Assembly (NCBI RefSeq): GCF_001428045.1
Contig: NZ_LMSD01000001.1
Location: 248,001 to 312,000 of the forward strand
Direction: 5' to 3'
DNA length: 64,000 nucleotides
Origin: Paenibacillus sp. Soil750
GTDB taxonomy: Bacteria > Bacillota > Bacilli > Paenibacillales > NBRC-103111
The position numbers and the translations under genes were made by a program. Shown in pieces: positions 35,295-44,670 of the stretch. Under the pieces are notes generated by a model, which worked only from the letters and a program-made list of their open reading frames with translations, ran no database searches and was not told where the DNA came from. Each line of letters starts with the position of its first letter. Positions within the stretch are counted from its first letter, which is position 1.

Positions 35295-36096
35295 TACCAG
35301 CATAAATGCTGCGACACCAGCAAGAGGAAAACTATACTACGATGATGTGAAAGCGGAAGCGTAGAACCAATCGCTGGGACCGGTTGTTTTTACGTTGAAA
35401 AGCAATAAATTTGCTAGCTGGTGGAATCTGGGGGATTGGCGGCGCTTACAATTCTGACAATAAATTGGTAGCACAAGTACCTGTATCGAGACAGGCTGGA
35501 GCTGGACGCCTCCAGAGCCGGGGTATTACGAAATTTCTTTTGCGTATCAACAGAACGGTTCTACGGAATTAACTGATCTGCCCGTCAAATATACGTATTC
35601 ACAGACGGATCTTACTACGTTTTCACGTGAGCGATATTACCTTCGAATTCGTCGATGAAGCAGGAAATCATGGAACGGCAACGGCAACTGTGAACAATAT
35701 TGAGCAAAAAGTAAAGCTAAACCGGGTACAGTGGTACTATCCGATGACAATGGGTACGATACAGCTCTACAAAACGGTAAGTACAATGTTACGATGAACA
35801 TGTGGTACGGAGAAAACGGTAGAATTTATAAGCTTTACGAGAATGATGTTTTAATCGATACGAAAATCCTTACTGACAATTCACCAAACGCACAAACGGT
35901 AGTAAGCGCAGTTTACGGCAAAAAGAATGGGACCTATCGTTACTTTGCGGAGCTTACTAATGCATTCGGCACAACGACGAGCAGTACGCACGTTGTAACA
36001 GTCACGAAAGCAGCGCCGGATAAACCAGTTCTATCCAACGATAACTATGCGGGAGCCACATCTAGCGATAAGATGATTGTAAATGTAATGAAGTAA
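35295..36096 (+). pseudogene. chimeric decayed fragment of the giant secreted proteins
   Basis: From 35295 to about 35638 the DNA follows 26999-27414 of the module 2 giant gene, with point changes, a premature TAG, and internal deletions of about 55 and 16 bp. At about 35639 it switches to a copy of the module 3 giant gene from about 48311 (TACCTTCGAATTCGTCGATG). It has a one-base loss at the AGCAAAAAG tract and then a deletion of about 190 bp that fuses the start of the last C-terminal repeat to its end ([10 protein letters not shown]). A 121-codon ORF (35731-36096) survives with one repeat and the shared C-terminus. The remnant has no start or signal peptide and is probably not expressed. 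Confidence 0.85.
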
Positions 36097-36121
36097 GCTT
36101 GGTATAGGAAAACTAATAAAA

Positions 36122-36155
36122 CGGAGATCGCGTAGCATACGCGGCTCCGTTTTTT
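36122..36155 (+). terminator. terminator, copy 3 of a repeated hairpin
   Basis: CGGAG + CGCGTA pairs with TACGCG + CTCCG and is followed by seven T. It is the same element as at 17248 and 30731 and was duplicated together with the pseudogene 3' end. Confidence 0.85.
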
Positions 36156-36480
36156 TGACCACATAAGAATTTATAAGTTTCCGATAAACGGAAGAACAAA
36201 TTCTTATTGGCGATAAAAACAACCTTGAGAACGCGGTCGCTCATCCTCGAAGGACTTCGATAGAAGTTTTTCTCATGAATTCAGTCTTTTTGTTTATGTG
36301 GCACTAATAAGAATCCGGGTAATCAATCTGATCTTACATTAAATATAACCTTGTATTAACATTAAACAGCACCTAGTTATAAAAGTAATCTGTGAGTTAT
36401 AATACTACCTATATAAATCATTATGGCAACCGTTCAGTGGACGGTTGCCATTGCACATTGTTTTCGAAGGGGAGAGAGGA
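36156..36480 (+). other. leader region of the third module
   Basis: About 325 bp with no gene. A 27-bp piece at 36309-36335 matches 32531-32557 (3' end of the SDR gene) with two mismatches. A TATAAT hexamer lies at 36398-36403, without a clear -35. A perfect hairpin, ATGGCAACCGT (36423-36433) / ACGGTTGCCAT (36441-36451), lies between it and the kinase ribosome binding site and may be a leader structure or attenuator. Confidence 0.45.
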
Positions 36481-38202
36481 ATGACAGTAAACAAAAGGCA
36501 GTTATTTTTCTCGCTTCGACTCAAGTTTTTACTTGTATTTACGTTGTTTATTGTGATTCCTATTTTATTAATGTTGTATCTTTACTTCGTTCAATCTGAC
36601 AAAATATTTATGAGACAAATGACAGACACACAAACTCAGGTTCTAAAGCGGGTTACGGATCGAGCCGACGATATGCTGAATCGGACGTTAAATGTTTCGA
36701 ATTTGCTCATGAACGACTATGATGTTTTGCAATTGCTAAGAAGTTCGGGGCAGTCGGATTTAGATGATTATCCAACCTTCCAGAGGGTAATTGGTCTACA
36801 GAGCAAGATGGACAACCTGATCTCCTATATTTTGGACAACCATGCTATTGTTGCGGTTTATGGATTTAATGGCAGTATCTATGCGACCAATCAAGACGAA
36901 GAGATTCTTAAAGTGATGCCGGATTATGTGAAACAAGCCAAAGAAAAAAATGGTGCTCCTGCTTGGGATGTGAACCCTTCTTTGAAAGTGAAAGGCCTTG
37001 AAGGGAACCAAGAAGGGGGTTTTATTACCATGACCCGGTTAATTAAGGGAGAGACGACAAAGGGGTACGGTTTAGTCTTTATCGCATTCCCAATCAAGGA
37101 AATGTTTCTGGTTTCCAATGGCTTAGAGGAGGATTCCCCTGCCCAATTCCTGATATCCGATAAAAACCGTCTGCTTTGGGGACAGGATGAATTGTGGAAC
37201 AAGACTGAATCGGGAGAGGAACGATCCACATTTGCACAAACGTTAAAAGCAACCGGTTGGCAATTGCGATGGATCCCCATGCAAGAACAATGGATGCAGC
37301 AGTTGAAAAACGTACGTTCCACAACGACATGGAGTGTCATCGTTTTATTCGCATTCTTTCTTCTCATCTATGTCTTCTTTACCTTACGTTTGATGAAGCC
37401 AATTCGTTCACTCGTACAGGCAATGGGTAAAGCATCATCCGGAAATTTCGAAAAACCTGCGTTGGCGGGAGGAAACGATGAAATTGGGCTGCTGAGCCAT
37501 CACTTCAACCGTATGCTGTCAAGCTTGAAGGAGATGGTTAAGACTCTTCGAGAAGAGCAGCAGCTTAAAGAGGAAGCAAGATTTCATGCTCTCCAGGCTC
37601 AAATTTCACCCCATTTCTTGTTTAATGCACTCAATTCGATTAAGTGGCTGGCTTTATTCTCGGGTGCAAAAAACGTTGGGGATATGATTACTTCCTTAGG
37701 TATTATGCTCAGCTACAGTATGAAGCAGGAGAGCGAAGTTGTCACACTGCGAGATGAGCTTGATTTTATAGAGCACTATTTTTCACTGCAAAAAATTCGG
37801 TTTAACGATAATATAGATTTGTTTATTCAGGTCGATGAAAGTTTGTTGTCTGCGCGCATGCTTAAATTCACCCTTCAACCTATTGTGGAAAACAGCATTA
37901 TCCATGGGAACCGTATGCCTTTAATCATCCTTATTGGGGCTTATCAGGAAGACGGTTTATTGTTTGTCACGATTTCAGATAATGGTCAAGGGCTGTCTGA
38001 GAGAAAGCTTGCAGACGATGCTCTTGAGAAATCCGATCCCATCAGGCAAGGGAAATATAGTGGAATCGGACTTGAAAATGTTCAAAGTCGAATTCGCATG
38101 CATTTCGGGGAACCTCATGGGCTATTTATGCACAATGGCATGGATGCCGGCGTGGAGACGGTTATCAAGCTGCCTTGGAACAGGATGGAGGATCCAGCAT
38201 GA
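36481..38202 (+). CDS. YesM-like sensor histidine kinase
   Basis: 573 aa from ATG 36481, which has AGGGGAGAGAGGA upstream; the frame is open further left but without a better site. Transmembrane helices at about 16-38 and 282-304 flank an extracellular sensor. HAMP follows, then the His_kinase domain with H378 in QISPHFLFNALNSIKW, and an ATPase domain with N-box FTLQPIVENSIIHG and the glycine-rich GIGLENV. It is overlapped by four bases by its response regulator gene and heads module 3. It probably senses the sugar carried by the adjacent importer. Confidence 0.93.
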   Translation: MTVNKRQLFFSLRLKFLLVFTLFIVIPILLMLYLYFVQSDKIFMRQMTDTQTQVLKRVTDRADDMLNRTLNVSNLLMNDYDVLQLLRSSGQSDLDDYPTFQRVIGLQSKMDNLISYILDNHAIVAVYGFNGSIYATNQDEEILKVMPDYVKQAKEKNGAPAWDVNPSLKVKGLEGNQEGGFITMTRLIKGETTKGYGLVFIAFPIKEMFLVSNGLEEDSPAQFLISDKNRLLWGQDELWNKTESGEERSTFAQTLKATGWQLRWIPMQEQWMQQLKNVRSTTTWSVIVLFAFFLLIYVFFTLRLMKPIRSLVQAMGKASSGNFEKPALAGGNDEIGLLSHHFNRMLSSLKEMVKTLREEQQLKEEARFHALQAQISPHFLFNALNSIKWLALFSGAKNVGDMITSLGIMLSYSMKQESEVVTLRDELDFIEHYFSLQKIRFNDNIDLFIQVDESLLSARMLKFTLQPIVENSIIHGNRMPLIILIGAYQEDGLLFVTISDNGQGLSERKLADDALEKSDPIRQGKYSGIGLENVQSRIRMHFGEPHGLFMHNGMDAGVETVIKLPWNRMEDPA

Positions 38203-39794
38203 CCAAGCTTTTATTAGTGGAAGATGAATTTCTGGTGAGGCTAGGACTCAAGACGTTTATTCCTTGGGAGGAATTCGGTTTTGAATTGATCGGTGAGGCA
38301 GTGGATGGAGTAGATGCGCTTGCCATTCTTGCTGAAAAGCCATGTGATCTCTTGATTACGGACATTTCCATGCCGAACATGGATGGAATCTCGCTAATGG
38401 AACGGGTGAAGGAACTATATCCGCACATCAAAACTTTAATTTTATCCAATTATAATGATTTCGGGTATGTAAGGCGGGCCTTACAACTTGGCGCTTCCGA
38501 CTATATATTGAAGCTGACCATGAGACCGGAAGATCTTCAATCCAAGCTGCAGCAAATGCAAGCGGAAATCGAGAACGAGCGTAAAAAGCAGGAGGAAACA
38601 TTACAACTGAATCGGACTGCGTTCCAATACCATCAAGAAATAACGATTGAAAAGCAATTGCGTGATCTCATGACCATGCAATACTCGAAGCGGGAAGCGG
38701 ATGAACTCTCAGAGGAATATGCGGATCTGCTTCCGTCATTTCCATGGACGGTTTCTGTGATGAGAATCGACCGATACGAGTCTGTTGTAGATGAGAATCG
38801 CTTTCAGAGTGAAAAGTTGCTGCGCTTTTCCGTGATGAATGTTCTTCGGGAAATCATGCGCAAATATAAAGCAGGACACATTGTGGAAATGGATGGAGGG
38901 CGGTTTGGTATGATATCCGGCATGGGGTCCGAGCCGATGCTTGAGGAGATGACGGAATGTATACAACGTTATCTCAAATTGCCTGTCTATTTCGGTACGT
39001 ATTCCCCTGTTGAACGAGCATATGATCTGCTTGAAGCGTGTAGATTTGCTGAAGAAGCGCTTTTGGAGAGATTTTACAATGACTCGAATCGTGTTATTCG
39101 CCATAGAGAACGAATGTTCGTGAATCATGCTTTGCCCATTTCGTCACAGGATGAATGGCTCGATTTGATGGCTCGGCAAGACAAAGAAGCGCTTCAGAAT
39201 GCAGTAAGGAATATGGCTGATGCCTATTTAGAAAACGGTGTACCCAGACCTTATCCAGATCTAGCAAGAGAACGTTGGCTGCATATTGTGCATCAATTCG
39301 AGGTGTTCCTTCAACATAAAGGTGGGGACCTTTACTCGATTGAGCCCTACGAAGGGAAGTATCCTCATCATGTCGTGAGGACATCTGAGTCCATACAAGA
39401 AATAAGCGAGTGGTTGATTGGTTGGATTTCCGTCTTCTTCGAGCATTTGCGCGCAAGCACGGTTCATCAGCCTCGACCCGAAATTAGAGCTGTTCAAAGA
39501 ATGATCGAAGAAAAGTACAGCACTTCCTTTAAAATGTCCGACTTGGCCAAAGAAGTTAATTTTACGGAACCGTATTTAAGCTCCTTATTCAAGAAAGAAA
39601 CGGGCGAAACGATGATCGATTACATGATCCGTATACGAATGAAGAAAGCCAGGGAACTGCTCAAGGATCCCAATGTTAAAATTTATGAAGTTGCGGACGC
39701 GATCGGCTATTCGGACCCTAATTATTTCGCTAAGTTGTTTAAAAAAATTGAAGGCATATACCCGCAAGAATATCGTAAGCGCTATATTCACTAA
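38199..39794 (+). CDS. YesN-like response regulator (REC + AraC HTH)
   Basis: 531 aa from ATG 38199 (GGAGG at 38187-38191), overlapping the kinase stop. Receiver domain with VEDE, phospho-acceptor D55 in LITDISMPN and K105 in DYILKLTMRP. The proline that usually follows this lysine is replaced by leucine. A middle linker is followed by an AraC double helix-turn-helix at the C-terminus (EVNFTEPYLSSLFKKETGE, then IGYSDPNYFAKLFKKIEG). It is expected to activate the binding-protein and permease genes that follow. Confidence 0.92.
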   Translation: MTKLLLVEDEFLVRLGLKTFIPWEEFGFELIGEAVDGVDALAILAEKPCDLLITDISMPNMDGISLMERVKELYPHIKTLILSNYNDFGYVRRALQLGASDYILKLTMRPEDLQSKLQQMQAEIENERKKQEETLQLNRTAFQYHQEITIEKQLRDLMTMQYSKREADELSEEYADLLPSFPWTVSVMRIDRYESVVDENRFQSEKLLRFSVMNVLREIMRKYKAGHIVEMDGGRFGMISGMGSEPMLEEMTECIQRYLKLPVYFGTYSPVERAYDLLEACRFAEEALLERFYNDSNRVIRHRERMFVNHALPISSQDEWLDLMARQDKEALQNAVRNMADAYLENGVPRPYPDLARERWLHIVHQFEVFLQHKGGDLYSIEPYEGKYPHHVVRTSESIQEISEWLIGWISVFFEHLRASTVHQPRPEIRAVQRMIEEKYSTSFKMSDLAKEVNFTEPYLSSLFKKETGETMIDYMIRIRMKKARELLKDPNVKIYEVADAIGYSDPNYFAKLFKKIEGIYPQEYRKRYIH

Positions 39795-39913
39795 AAGTGG
39801 ATAAAACAAGACAGGTAAGATCTTAAATGAGTTCATTACGCAGGAATAGTCACTTTGCTATGCTAATGATGTTCCAAACGGATGATAACAAGTAAGAGAG
39901 GGGTTTTACCTGT

Positions 39914-41263
39914 ATGAAGAAATCGATTTATTCCGCACTATCACTCACAATGGCATTTAGTTTGATGCTTTCCGGCTGTGCAAAAGGCGACAACCAAACA
40001 AGCTCATCTCCCACTGCAGCGACTACTGCCAGCTCCGCAGTTCCGAAGAAAGCCGTCAAACTTAAGATGTGGGGCGGCATTCCTGAAGAGAACGGACCCA
40101 AGGATGTGGTCACGAAATGGAACAGCACACATCCTGATATCCAAGTGGAATATACACGTTACGTGAACGACGATAGTGGCAACACAAAGCTCGATACGGC
40201 TCTTATCAGCAACACCGATGCTCCGGACATTTTCTTCAGTTATGGAGAAACGAATTACAATCGCCGTGCGAACGCGGGGGTCACCTTTCCGTTGGATGAT
40301 TTGATTAGCAAATATAAGCTTAATGTGGATGATATCATCGGCAAAGATAATGTCGTCCCGTATAAAGGGAAAACGCACTATTTACCGGCTATGAAGCTAT
40401 TATCTTCCGTTATGATTAATCAAACGGCCTTGGAGAAAGCGGGAGAGAAGATTCCGGCTCAAGGATGGACATGGGATGACTACATGGCGCTTGCCGAGAA
40501 GCTGCATACACCTGACCAGAAGGGCAGCTTTATCAAGGTTCCAGATGATAATATGGTGCGTTTTGCCATTCTTGAGAATAAGCCGGTAGATTCTTATTAT
40601 ACTGCGGATGGATTGTCCACCTTCGACAGTCCTGCCGTCAAGAAGGGCTTGGAATATCAAAAAGCGCTGCAGGACAAAGGATTATCGGTCAAGTGGCCGG
40701 AAATAATCGCCAACAAACTGCTTCCTCCAAATGAGCTTCTGACCGGTAAAGCGGCGATGATCTTCGGAGGGACACATCTGCTAAGGAATGTGAAAGATAC
40801 GAAAAGCTTCCCGCATGAGTTCAAAACCATTTTTGCACCGGTACCTCAGTTAGAGAAAGGCGGCAAAGTGAATACGGCAGGCTTCAACGACTTTATGTCG
40901 ATAAACAATACGTCCACGAACAAAGACGAAGCCTTTCAATTTATCTCGTGGTACCTAACCGAAGGGAATCTTCTCATGATTCCGGGTGGACGTTTGCCAT
41001 CTTCCAAGAAAATCGATGTGGATAAAGTGGCTGAGCTTATGGTCGGAGATGCAGCAAACTTGATTAATGTGGATTCTCTGAAGTCTCTAATCAAGGGCGA
41101 TTATACGTTCCCGGTTCAAACGATTTCCACCGCTTTACCGGAAATGACCAAAATTATTAATGAAGAAACAGAGAAATATGTCATGGGTGTGCAGCCCTTG
41201 GACAAAGCCATTCAGAATATGAAGACAAGAGCGGATCAAGCGATTAAGGCTGAAAAAAAATAA
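39914..41263 (+). CDS. extracellular sugar-binding lipoprotein of ABC importer
   Basis: 449 aa. Signal peptide with lipobox MLSGC (Cys22), then a Ser/Thr/Ala linker and a type 1 solute-binding fold (KLKMWGGIPEENG at the first strand, WTWDDYMALAEKL, GKAAMIFGGTHLL). It is lipid-anchored outside the cell and delivers an oligosaccharide to the two permeases encoded downstream. It sits 119 nt after the regulator, and a terminator-like hairpin between it and the permeases suggests that more binding protein than permease is made. Confidence 0.92.
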   Translation: MKKSIYSALSLTMAFSLMLSGCAKGDNQTSSSPTAATTASSAVPKKAVKLKMWGGIPEENGPKDVVTKWNSTHPDIQVEYTRYVNDDSGNTKLDTALISNTDAPDIFFSYGETNYNRRANAGVTFPLDDLISKYKLNVDDIIGKDNVVPYKGKTHYLPAMKLLSSVMINQTALEKAGEKIPAQGWTWDDYMALAEKLHTPDQKGSFIKVPDDNMVRFAILENKPVDSYYTADGLSTFDSPAVKKGLEYQKALQDKGLSVKWPEIIANKLLPPNELLTGKAAMIFGGTHLLRNVKDTKSFPHEFKTIFAPVPQLEKGGKVNTAGFNDFMSINNTSTNKDEAFQFISWYLTEGNLLMIPGGRLPSSKKIDVDKVAELMVGDAANLINVDSLKSLIKGDYTFPVQTISTALPEMTKIINEETEKYVMGVQPLDKAIQNMKTRADQAIKAEKK

Positions 41264-41280
41264 CGGTTGTTTTATAAAAG

Positions 41281-41323
41281 GGACCTGACGGGCTTCGAAT
41301 TGAAGTCTGCCGGGTTCTTTTTA
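41281..41323 (+). terminator. terminator-like hairpin between binding-protein and permease genes
   Basis: GGACCTGACGGGCTTC pairs with GAAGTCTGCCGGGTTC (several G-U pairs) around a short AATT-type loop and is followed by TTTTTATATTTTTTT. Partial termination here would give the usual excess of binding protein over permease. Confidence 0.75.
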
Positions 41324-41452
41324 TATTTTTTTAATTTGTTTACCTACATCTTAAAATCAACGCTGTAACAACCTAAATCACGCCATTCCACTCTGATTCG
41401 CTACTGTTTATGATACGGGTATGGGTTGAATATAGCTAAATGAGGTGGCATC

Positions 41453-42352
41453 ATGCGACGAGTGTCCAAACATAACATGAAGGAACAATTGGCGGGTTAT
41501 TTGTTTATTTTGCCGAACTTTCTCGGCGTTTTTTTCTTCGTCATTCTACCTCTGCTTTTCAGTTTTATGCTGATATTTGCAGATTGGGATTACTTAAAGG
41601 GCTTTGCTGGGCTGAGTTTCGCTGGACTAGGGAATCTTGAAAAATTAGTGAATGACGTTTACCTATGGCATGCACTCAAGAACAATTTTATTTTGACAGG
41701 CGTAACGGTGCCCAGTGCAATGGCGATAGGTTTGGTTGTAGCTGTGCTGCTCAATCGACATGTTTATGCCAAAGGTTTATTGCGAACTTTGTTTTTCCTG
41801 CCCTATGTCAGCAGTTTGGTGGCTGTTTCTGTGGTATGGAGCGTGCTTTACAATGCCCAAGATGGCCCGATCAACGCCTTCCTAAGATCGCTGGGGGTTG
41901 CCAATCCTCCCGAGTGGTTGGGGAGCACAGCGTGGGCATTGCCGGCTATCATCATTATGGTCGTGTGGACTTACATTGGATATACGATGGTGCTGTATAT
42001 GGCGGGACTACAAGGAATCCCCAAAGATTTATATGAAGCGGCTTCAATTGACGGAGCCACAGGATTGAGACAGTTTTTCAAAATCACGGTTCCTATGTTG
42101 AAGCCTACGACCTTTTTGATTGCTATTACACTGATTATTTCCACCTTCCAGGTTTTTGCGGTTGTGAATGTGATGACACAAGGCGGACCGGTCAACTCTA
42201 CGATGGTTATTGCTTATCATATTTATCTCACTGCCTTCCAGAATTATAAAATGGGTTATGCGGCAGCAATGTCATGGGTTTTGTTCATCATCATCTTTTC
42301 GATTACTTTGATTCAATGGCGCAGTCAGAAGAAGTGGCAGCAGCACTTTTAA
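41453..42352 (+). CDS. sugar ABC transporter permease (MalF/UgpA type)
   Basis: 299 aa with six hydrophobic segments. The N-terminal LAGYLFILPNFLGVFFFVIL and the EAA loop YEAASIDGATGLRQFF then VPML are typical of CUT1 permeases. It is about 190 nt after the binding-protein gene, beyond the partial terminator. It forms the membrane channel with the next gene's product; no ATPase gene is nearby. Confidence 0.92.
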   Translation: MRRVSKHNMKEQLAGYLFILPNFLGVFFFVILPLLFSFMLIFADWDYLKGFAGLSFAGLGNLEKLVNDVYLWHALKNNFILTGVTVPSAMAIGLVVAVLLNRHVYAKGLLRTLFFLPYVSSLVAVSVVWSVLYNAQDGPINAFLRSLGVANPPEWLGSTAWALPAIIIMVVWTYIGYTMVLYMAGLQGIPKDLYEAASIDGATGLRQFFKITVPMLKPTTFLIAITLIISTFQVFAVVNVMTQGGPVNSTMVIAYHIYLTAFQNYKMGYAAAMSWVLFIIIFSITLIQWRSQKKWQQHF

Positions 42353-42368
42353 TGGAGGAGTGTTCGTA

Positions 42369-43190
42369 GTGGTATCTTTGCGAAAATTAAGCGTAACGCT
42401 TGTGATGTTGGTTTTGGGTGTATTGGTCTTGATCCCGTTTATCTGGATGATTTCTTCGTCTTTCAAAATCCAAGCTGATTTATTCAAATACCCGATCAAT
42501 TGGATTCCGCAAAATCCGATTCTCTCGAATTATGAAGAGGTTTGGGGTGGCAAATATAAATTTGCTTTGTTTTATTGGAACTCGGCCAAAATCACTTTCT
42601 TTACGGTTGTTGGCTCCATTATCACCAGCTCGTTGGCTGGGTTCGCGTTCGCTAAATTGAACTTTAAGGGAAGAGATCTAATCTTCCTGATGTACTTGGC
42701 CACGATGATCATACCTGCTCAGGTACTGCTTGTCCCTAGGTTTATCCTGTTCGATCGCGTTGGCTTGGTGAATACCCATTGGGCCGTCATTTTACCGGGA
42801 ATTTTCACTGTATTCGGAACGTTCTTGATGCGGCAATTTTTCAGTACAATTCCGAATGAGCTGCTTGAAGCGGCAAAAGCGGATGGAGCGGGATTCTTCC
42901 GGATCTATTGGCAAATTTGCTTGCCATTAACGAAGCCTGCCATCGTGACACTTCTCATACTGACCTTTACATGGCACTGGAATGAATATGAGAATCCGTT
43001 GATCTTCCTGCGTTCGAGTGAATTGTTCACACTACCGATAGGTCTTTCCAGTTTTGTAGATGAGTACGGTGCAAATTATTCGCTGATTATGGCTGCTTCG
43101 GTATCGGCGCTGCTTCCTCTCATTATCGTCGTAGCCATCTTCCAAAGATTCTTTGTTGAAGGCATTGCCAGCAGCGGCCTGAAAGGGTAA
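42369..43190 (+). CDS. sugar ABC transporter permease (MalG/UgpE type)
   Basis: 273 aa from GTG 42369, which is eight bases after GGAGGAG (42354-42360). A GTG at 42360 in the same frame would lie inside that site. Six membrane segments, EAA loop LEAAKADGAGFFRIYW then LPLT, and C-terminus RFFVEGIASSGLKG. It is the second permease of the module 3 importer. The FAD oxidoreductase gene begins 32 nt later. Confidence 0.92.
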   Translation: MVSLRKLSVTLVMLVLGVLVLIPFIWMISSSFKIQADLFKYPINWIPQNPILSNYEEVWGGKYKFALFYWNSAKITFFTVVGSIITSSLAGFAFAKLNFKGRDLIFLMYLATMIIPAQVLLVPRFILFDRVGLVNTHWAVILPGIFTVFGTFLMRQFFSTIPNELLEAAKADGAGFFRIYWQICLPLTKPAIVTLLILTFTWHWNEYENPLIFLRSSELFTLPIGLSSFVDEYGANYSLIMAASVSALLPLIIVVAIFQRFFVEGIASSGLKG

Positions 43191-43222
43191 CAGCAGCGAA
43201 ATTTAATAAAGGAGTGATATCT

Positions 43223-44563
43223 GTGAATGAGTTTACAAACGATTTTGATATTGTGATTGTTGGGGCAGGCGTAGGTGGCATTTGTGCAGCTTTAGCTGCT
43301 TCTAGATTAAACAGTAAAGTGCTGCTTATTGAAAAAATGAGTGAGATTGGCGGAACAGGCGTCCATGCCGCTATAGCTTTAGTATGTAAGTTTCGTGATC
43401 ATGATGGAAGATGTGTGAACACGGGGATTCATAAGGAATTATTCCCGCAGGCCTACCAGAATACTGGCTTGACCTTTGACGAGGAAACAGTATCCAGCTA
43501 TGACGAACAGGAATTAAAAGAGACCTATCATCGATTAATTCAAAAGGAGAAAAATCTGACCGTATGGACGGACTGCGAAGTGGACGCTGTACAGGTGGAA
43601 GATGGGAATATTCGTTCAGTTACGATCACTGGATCTAAGCAAACGCGTATATTTGGTCGCGTGTTCCTGGACGGGACGGCTGATGGGAATTTATCTGCAT
43701 TGGCAGGAGCTGAGTTTCAAAAGGGGCGAGATAAAGATGGAAAGATGCAGATGGCGACGGTTACTTTCAAGCTGACTGGATTCGACCCCTCGCTGTTCAA
43801 AGTAAAGGATGTCACAAGCTGGGGCTGCTTTTTTTGGCTGGAAGAGACGCTCAAGCCCTATTATATTGCGATGAAACAGAGAAAGAACAGCACGAATATG
43901 CGTCAGGGCGTATTAGCATTTCCTTATCCAGATGGGAAAGCATTCCTGTTTAATTCGACTGCGATAAGCGATGTTGATCCCACCATACCAGGATCAGTTG
44001 AACGTGCGTTTGAAATCGGCAAAGTTCAAGTGTATGAATTAGTTGAAGCGATCAGGGAGCACCCTGCATTTCGAGATGCGAAGATTGAGACTATTTTTAC
44101 GAAGCTAGGGGTACGTGAAGGCCGCAGAGTTATCGGCGACTATATGTTAACCGGAGAAGACTGTCTGCAAGTACGCAAGTTTGATGATATGGTGGCTGCT
44201 TGTGCTTATGATGTGGATGTCCATGATCCGGATGGGAATAAAAATCACCAGGAGTATATGACGATTTTGCCAAGCCCGGGGTATTATCATATTCCTTATC
44301 GCAGCCTCATCGCCAAAGGATTTAACAATCTGCTGTTAAGCTCACGCTGCATTAGTGGTACTTTTGAGGCCCACGCTTCTTACCGTGTCATGTCAGGAAT
44401 TAGCGCTATTGGCGAAGCAGCAGGCACTGCAGCAGCCTTAACCGTCAAATCTGGCTTCAGCGATGTTCGTATGATTTCTGCCGAAGAGATACGTTATATC
44501 CTGCAAACGCGAGGCCAATTCGTAGAAGGTCCTGTTAAGGAAACACATGTGTTGAACCAGTAA
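43223..44563 (+). CDS. FAD-dependent oxidoreductase (FAD_oxidored, PF12831-like)
   Basis: 446 aa from GTG 43223 behind AAAGGAGTG; GTG 43214 lies within the ribosome binding site. The N-terminal Rossmann motif DIVIVGAGVGGICAALAA and the IEKMSEIGGTG segment bind FAD. The C-terminus holds a second conserved block, LLLSSRCISGTFEAHASYR. Members of this group are often found in Paenibacillus sugar operons and may oxidise a sugar or related alcohol in the cytoplasm, but the substrate is not established. It plays the part of the intracellular enzyme in module 3. Confidence 0.88.
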   Translation: MNEFTNDFDIVIVGAGVGGICAALAASRLNSKVLLIEKMSEIGGTGVHAAIALVCKFRDHDGRCVNTGIHKELFPQAYQNTGLTFDEETVSSYDEQELKETYHRLIQKEKNLTVWTDCEVDAVQVEDGNIRSVTITGSKQTRIFGRVFLDGTADGNLSALAGAEFQKGRDKDGKMQMATVTFKLTGFDPSLFKVKDVTSWGCFFWLEETLKPYYIAMKQRKNSTNMRQGVLAFPYPDGKAFLFNSTAISDVDPTIPGSVERAFEIGKVQVYELVEAIREHPAFRDAKIETIFTKLGVREGRRVIGDYMLTGEDCLQVRKFDDMVAACAYDVDVHDPDGNKNHQEYMTILPSPGYYHIPYRSLIAKGFNNLLLSSRCISGTFEAHASYRVMSGISAIGEAAGTAAALTVKSGFSDVRMISAEEIRYILQTRGQFVEGPVKETHVLNQ

Positions 44564-44670
44564 TGAAAAAAGGTATATACGTGGCGCTAAATGAGGAAGG
44601 AGGTGACTTTATAGACGAGGTGTCGAGTGTTTTTTGAAAATGATTTACATTTGAAGGGAGATGTTAGGCA

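Noticed and set aside
34893..36480. Possible insertion sequence or transposon causing the scrambling
   Set aside because: No transposase fragment, terminal inverted repeats or target duplications were seen; ordinary recombination between the giant genes explains it.
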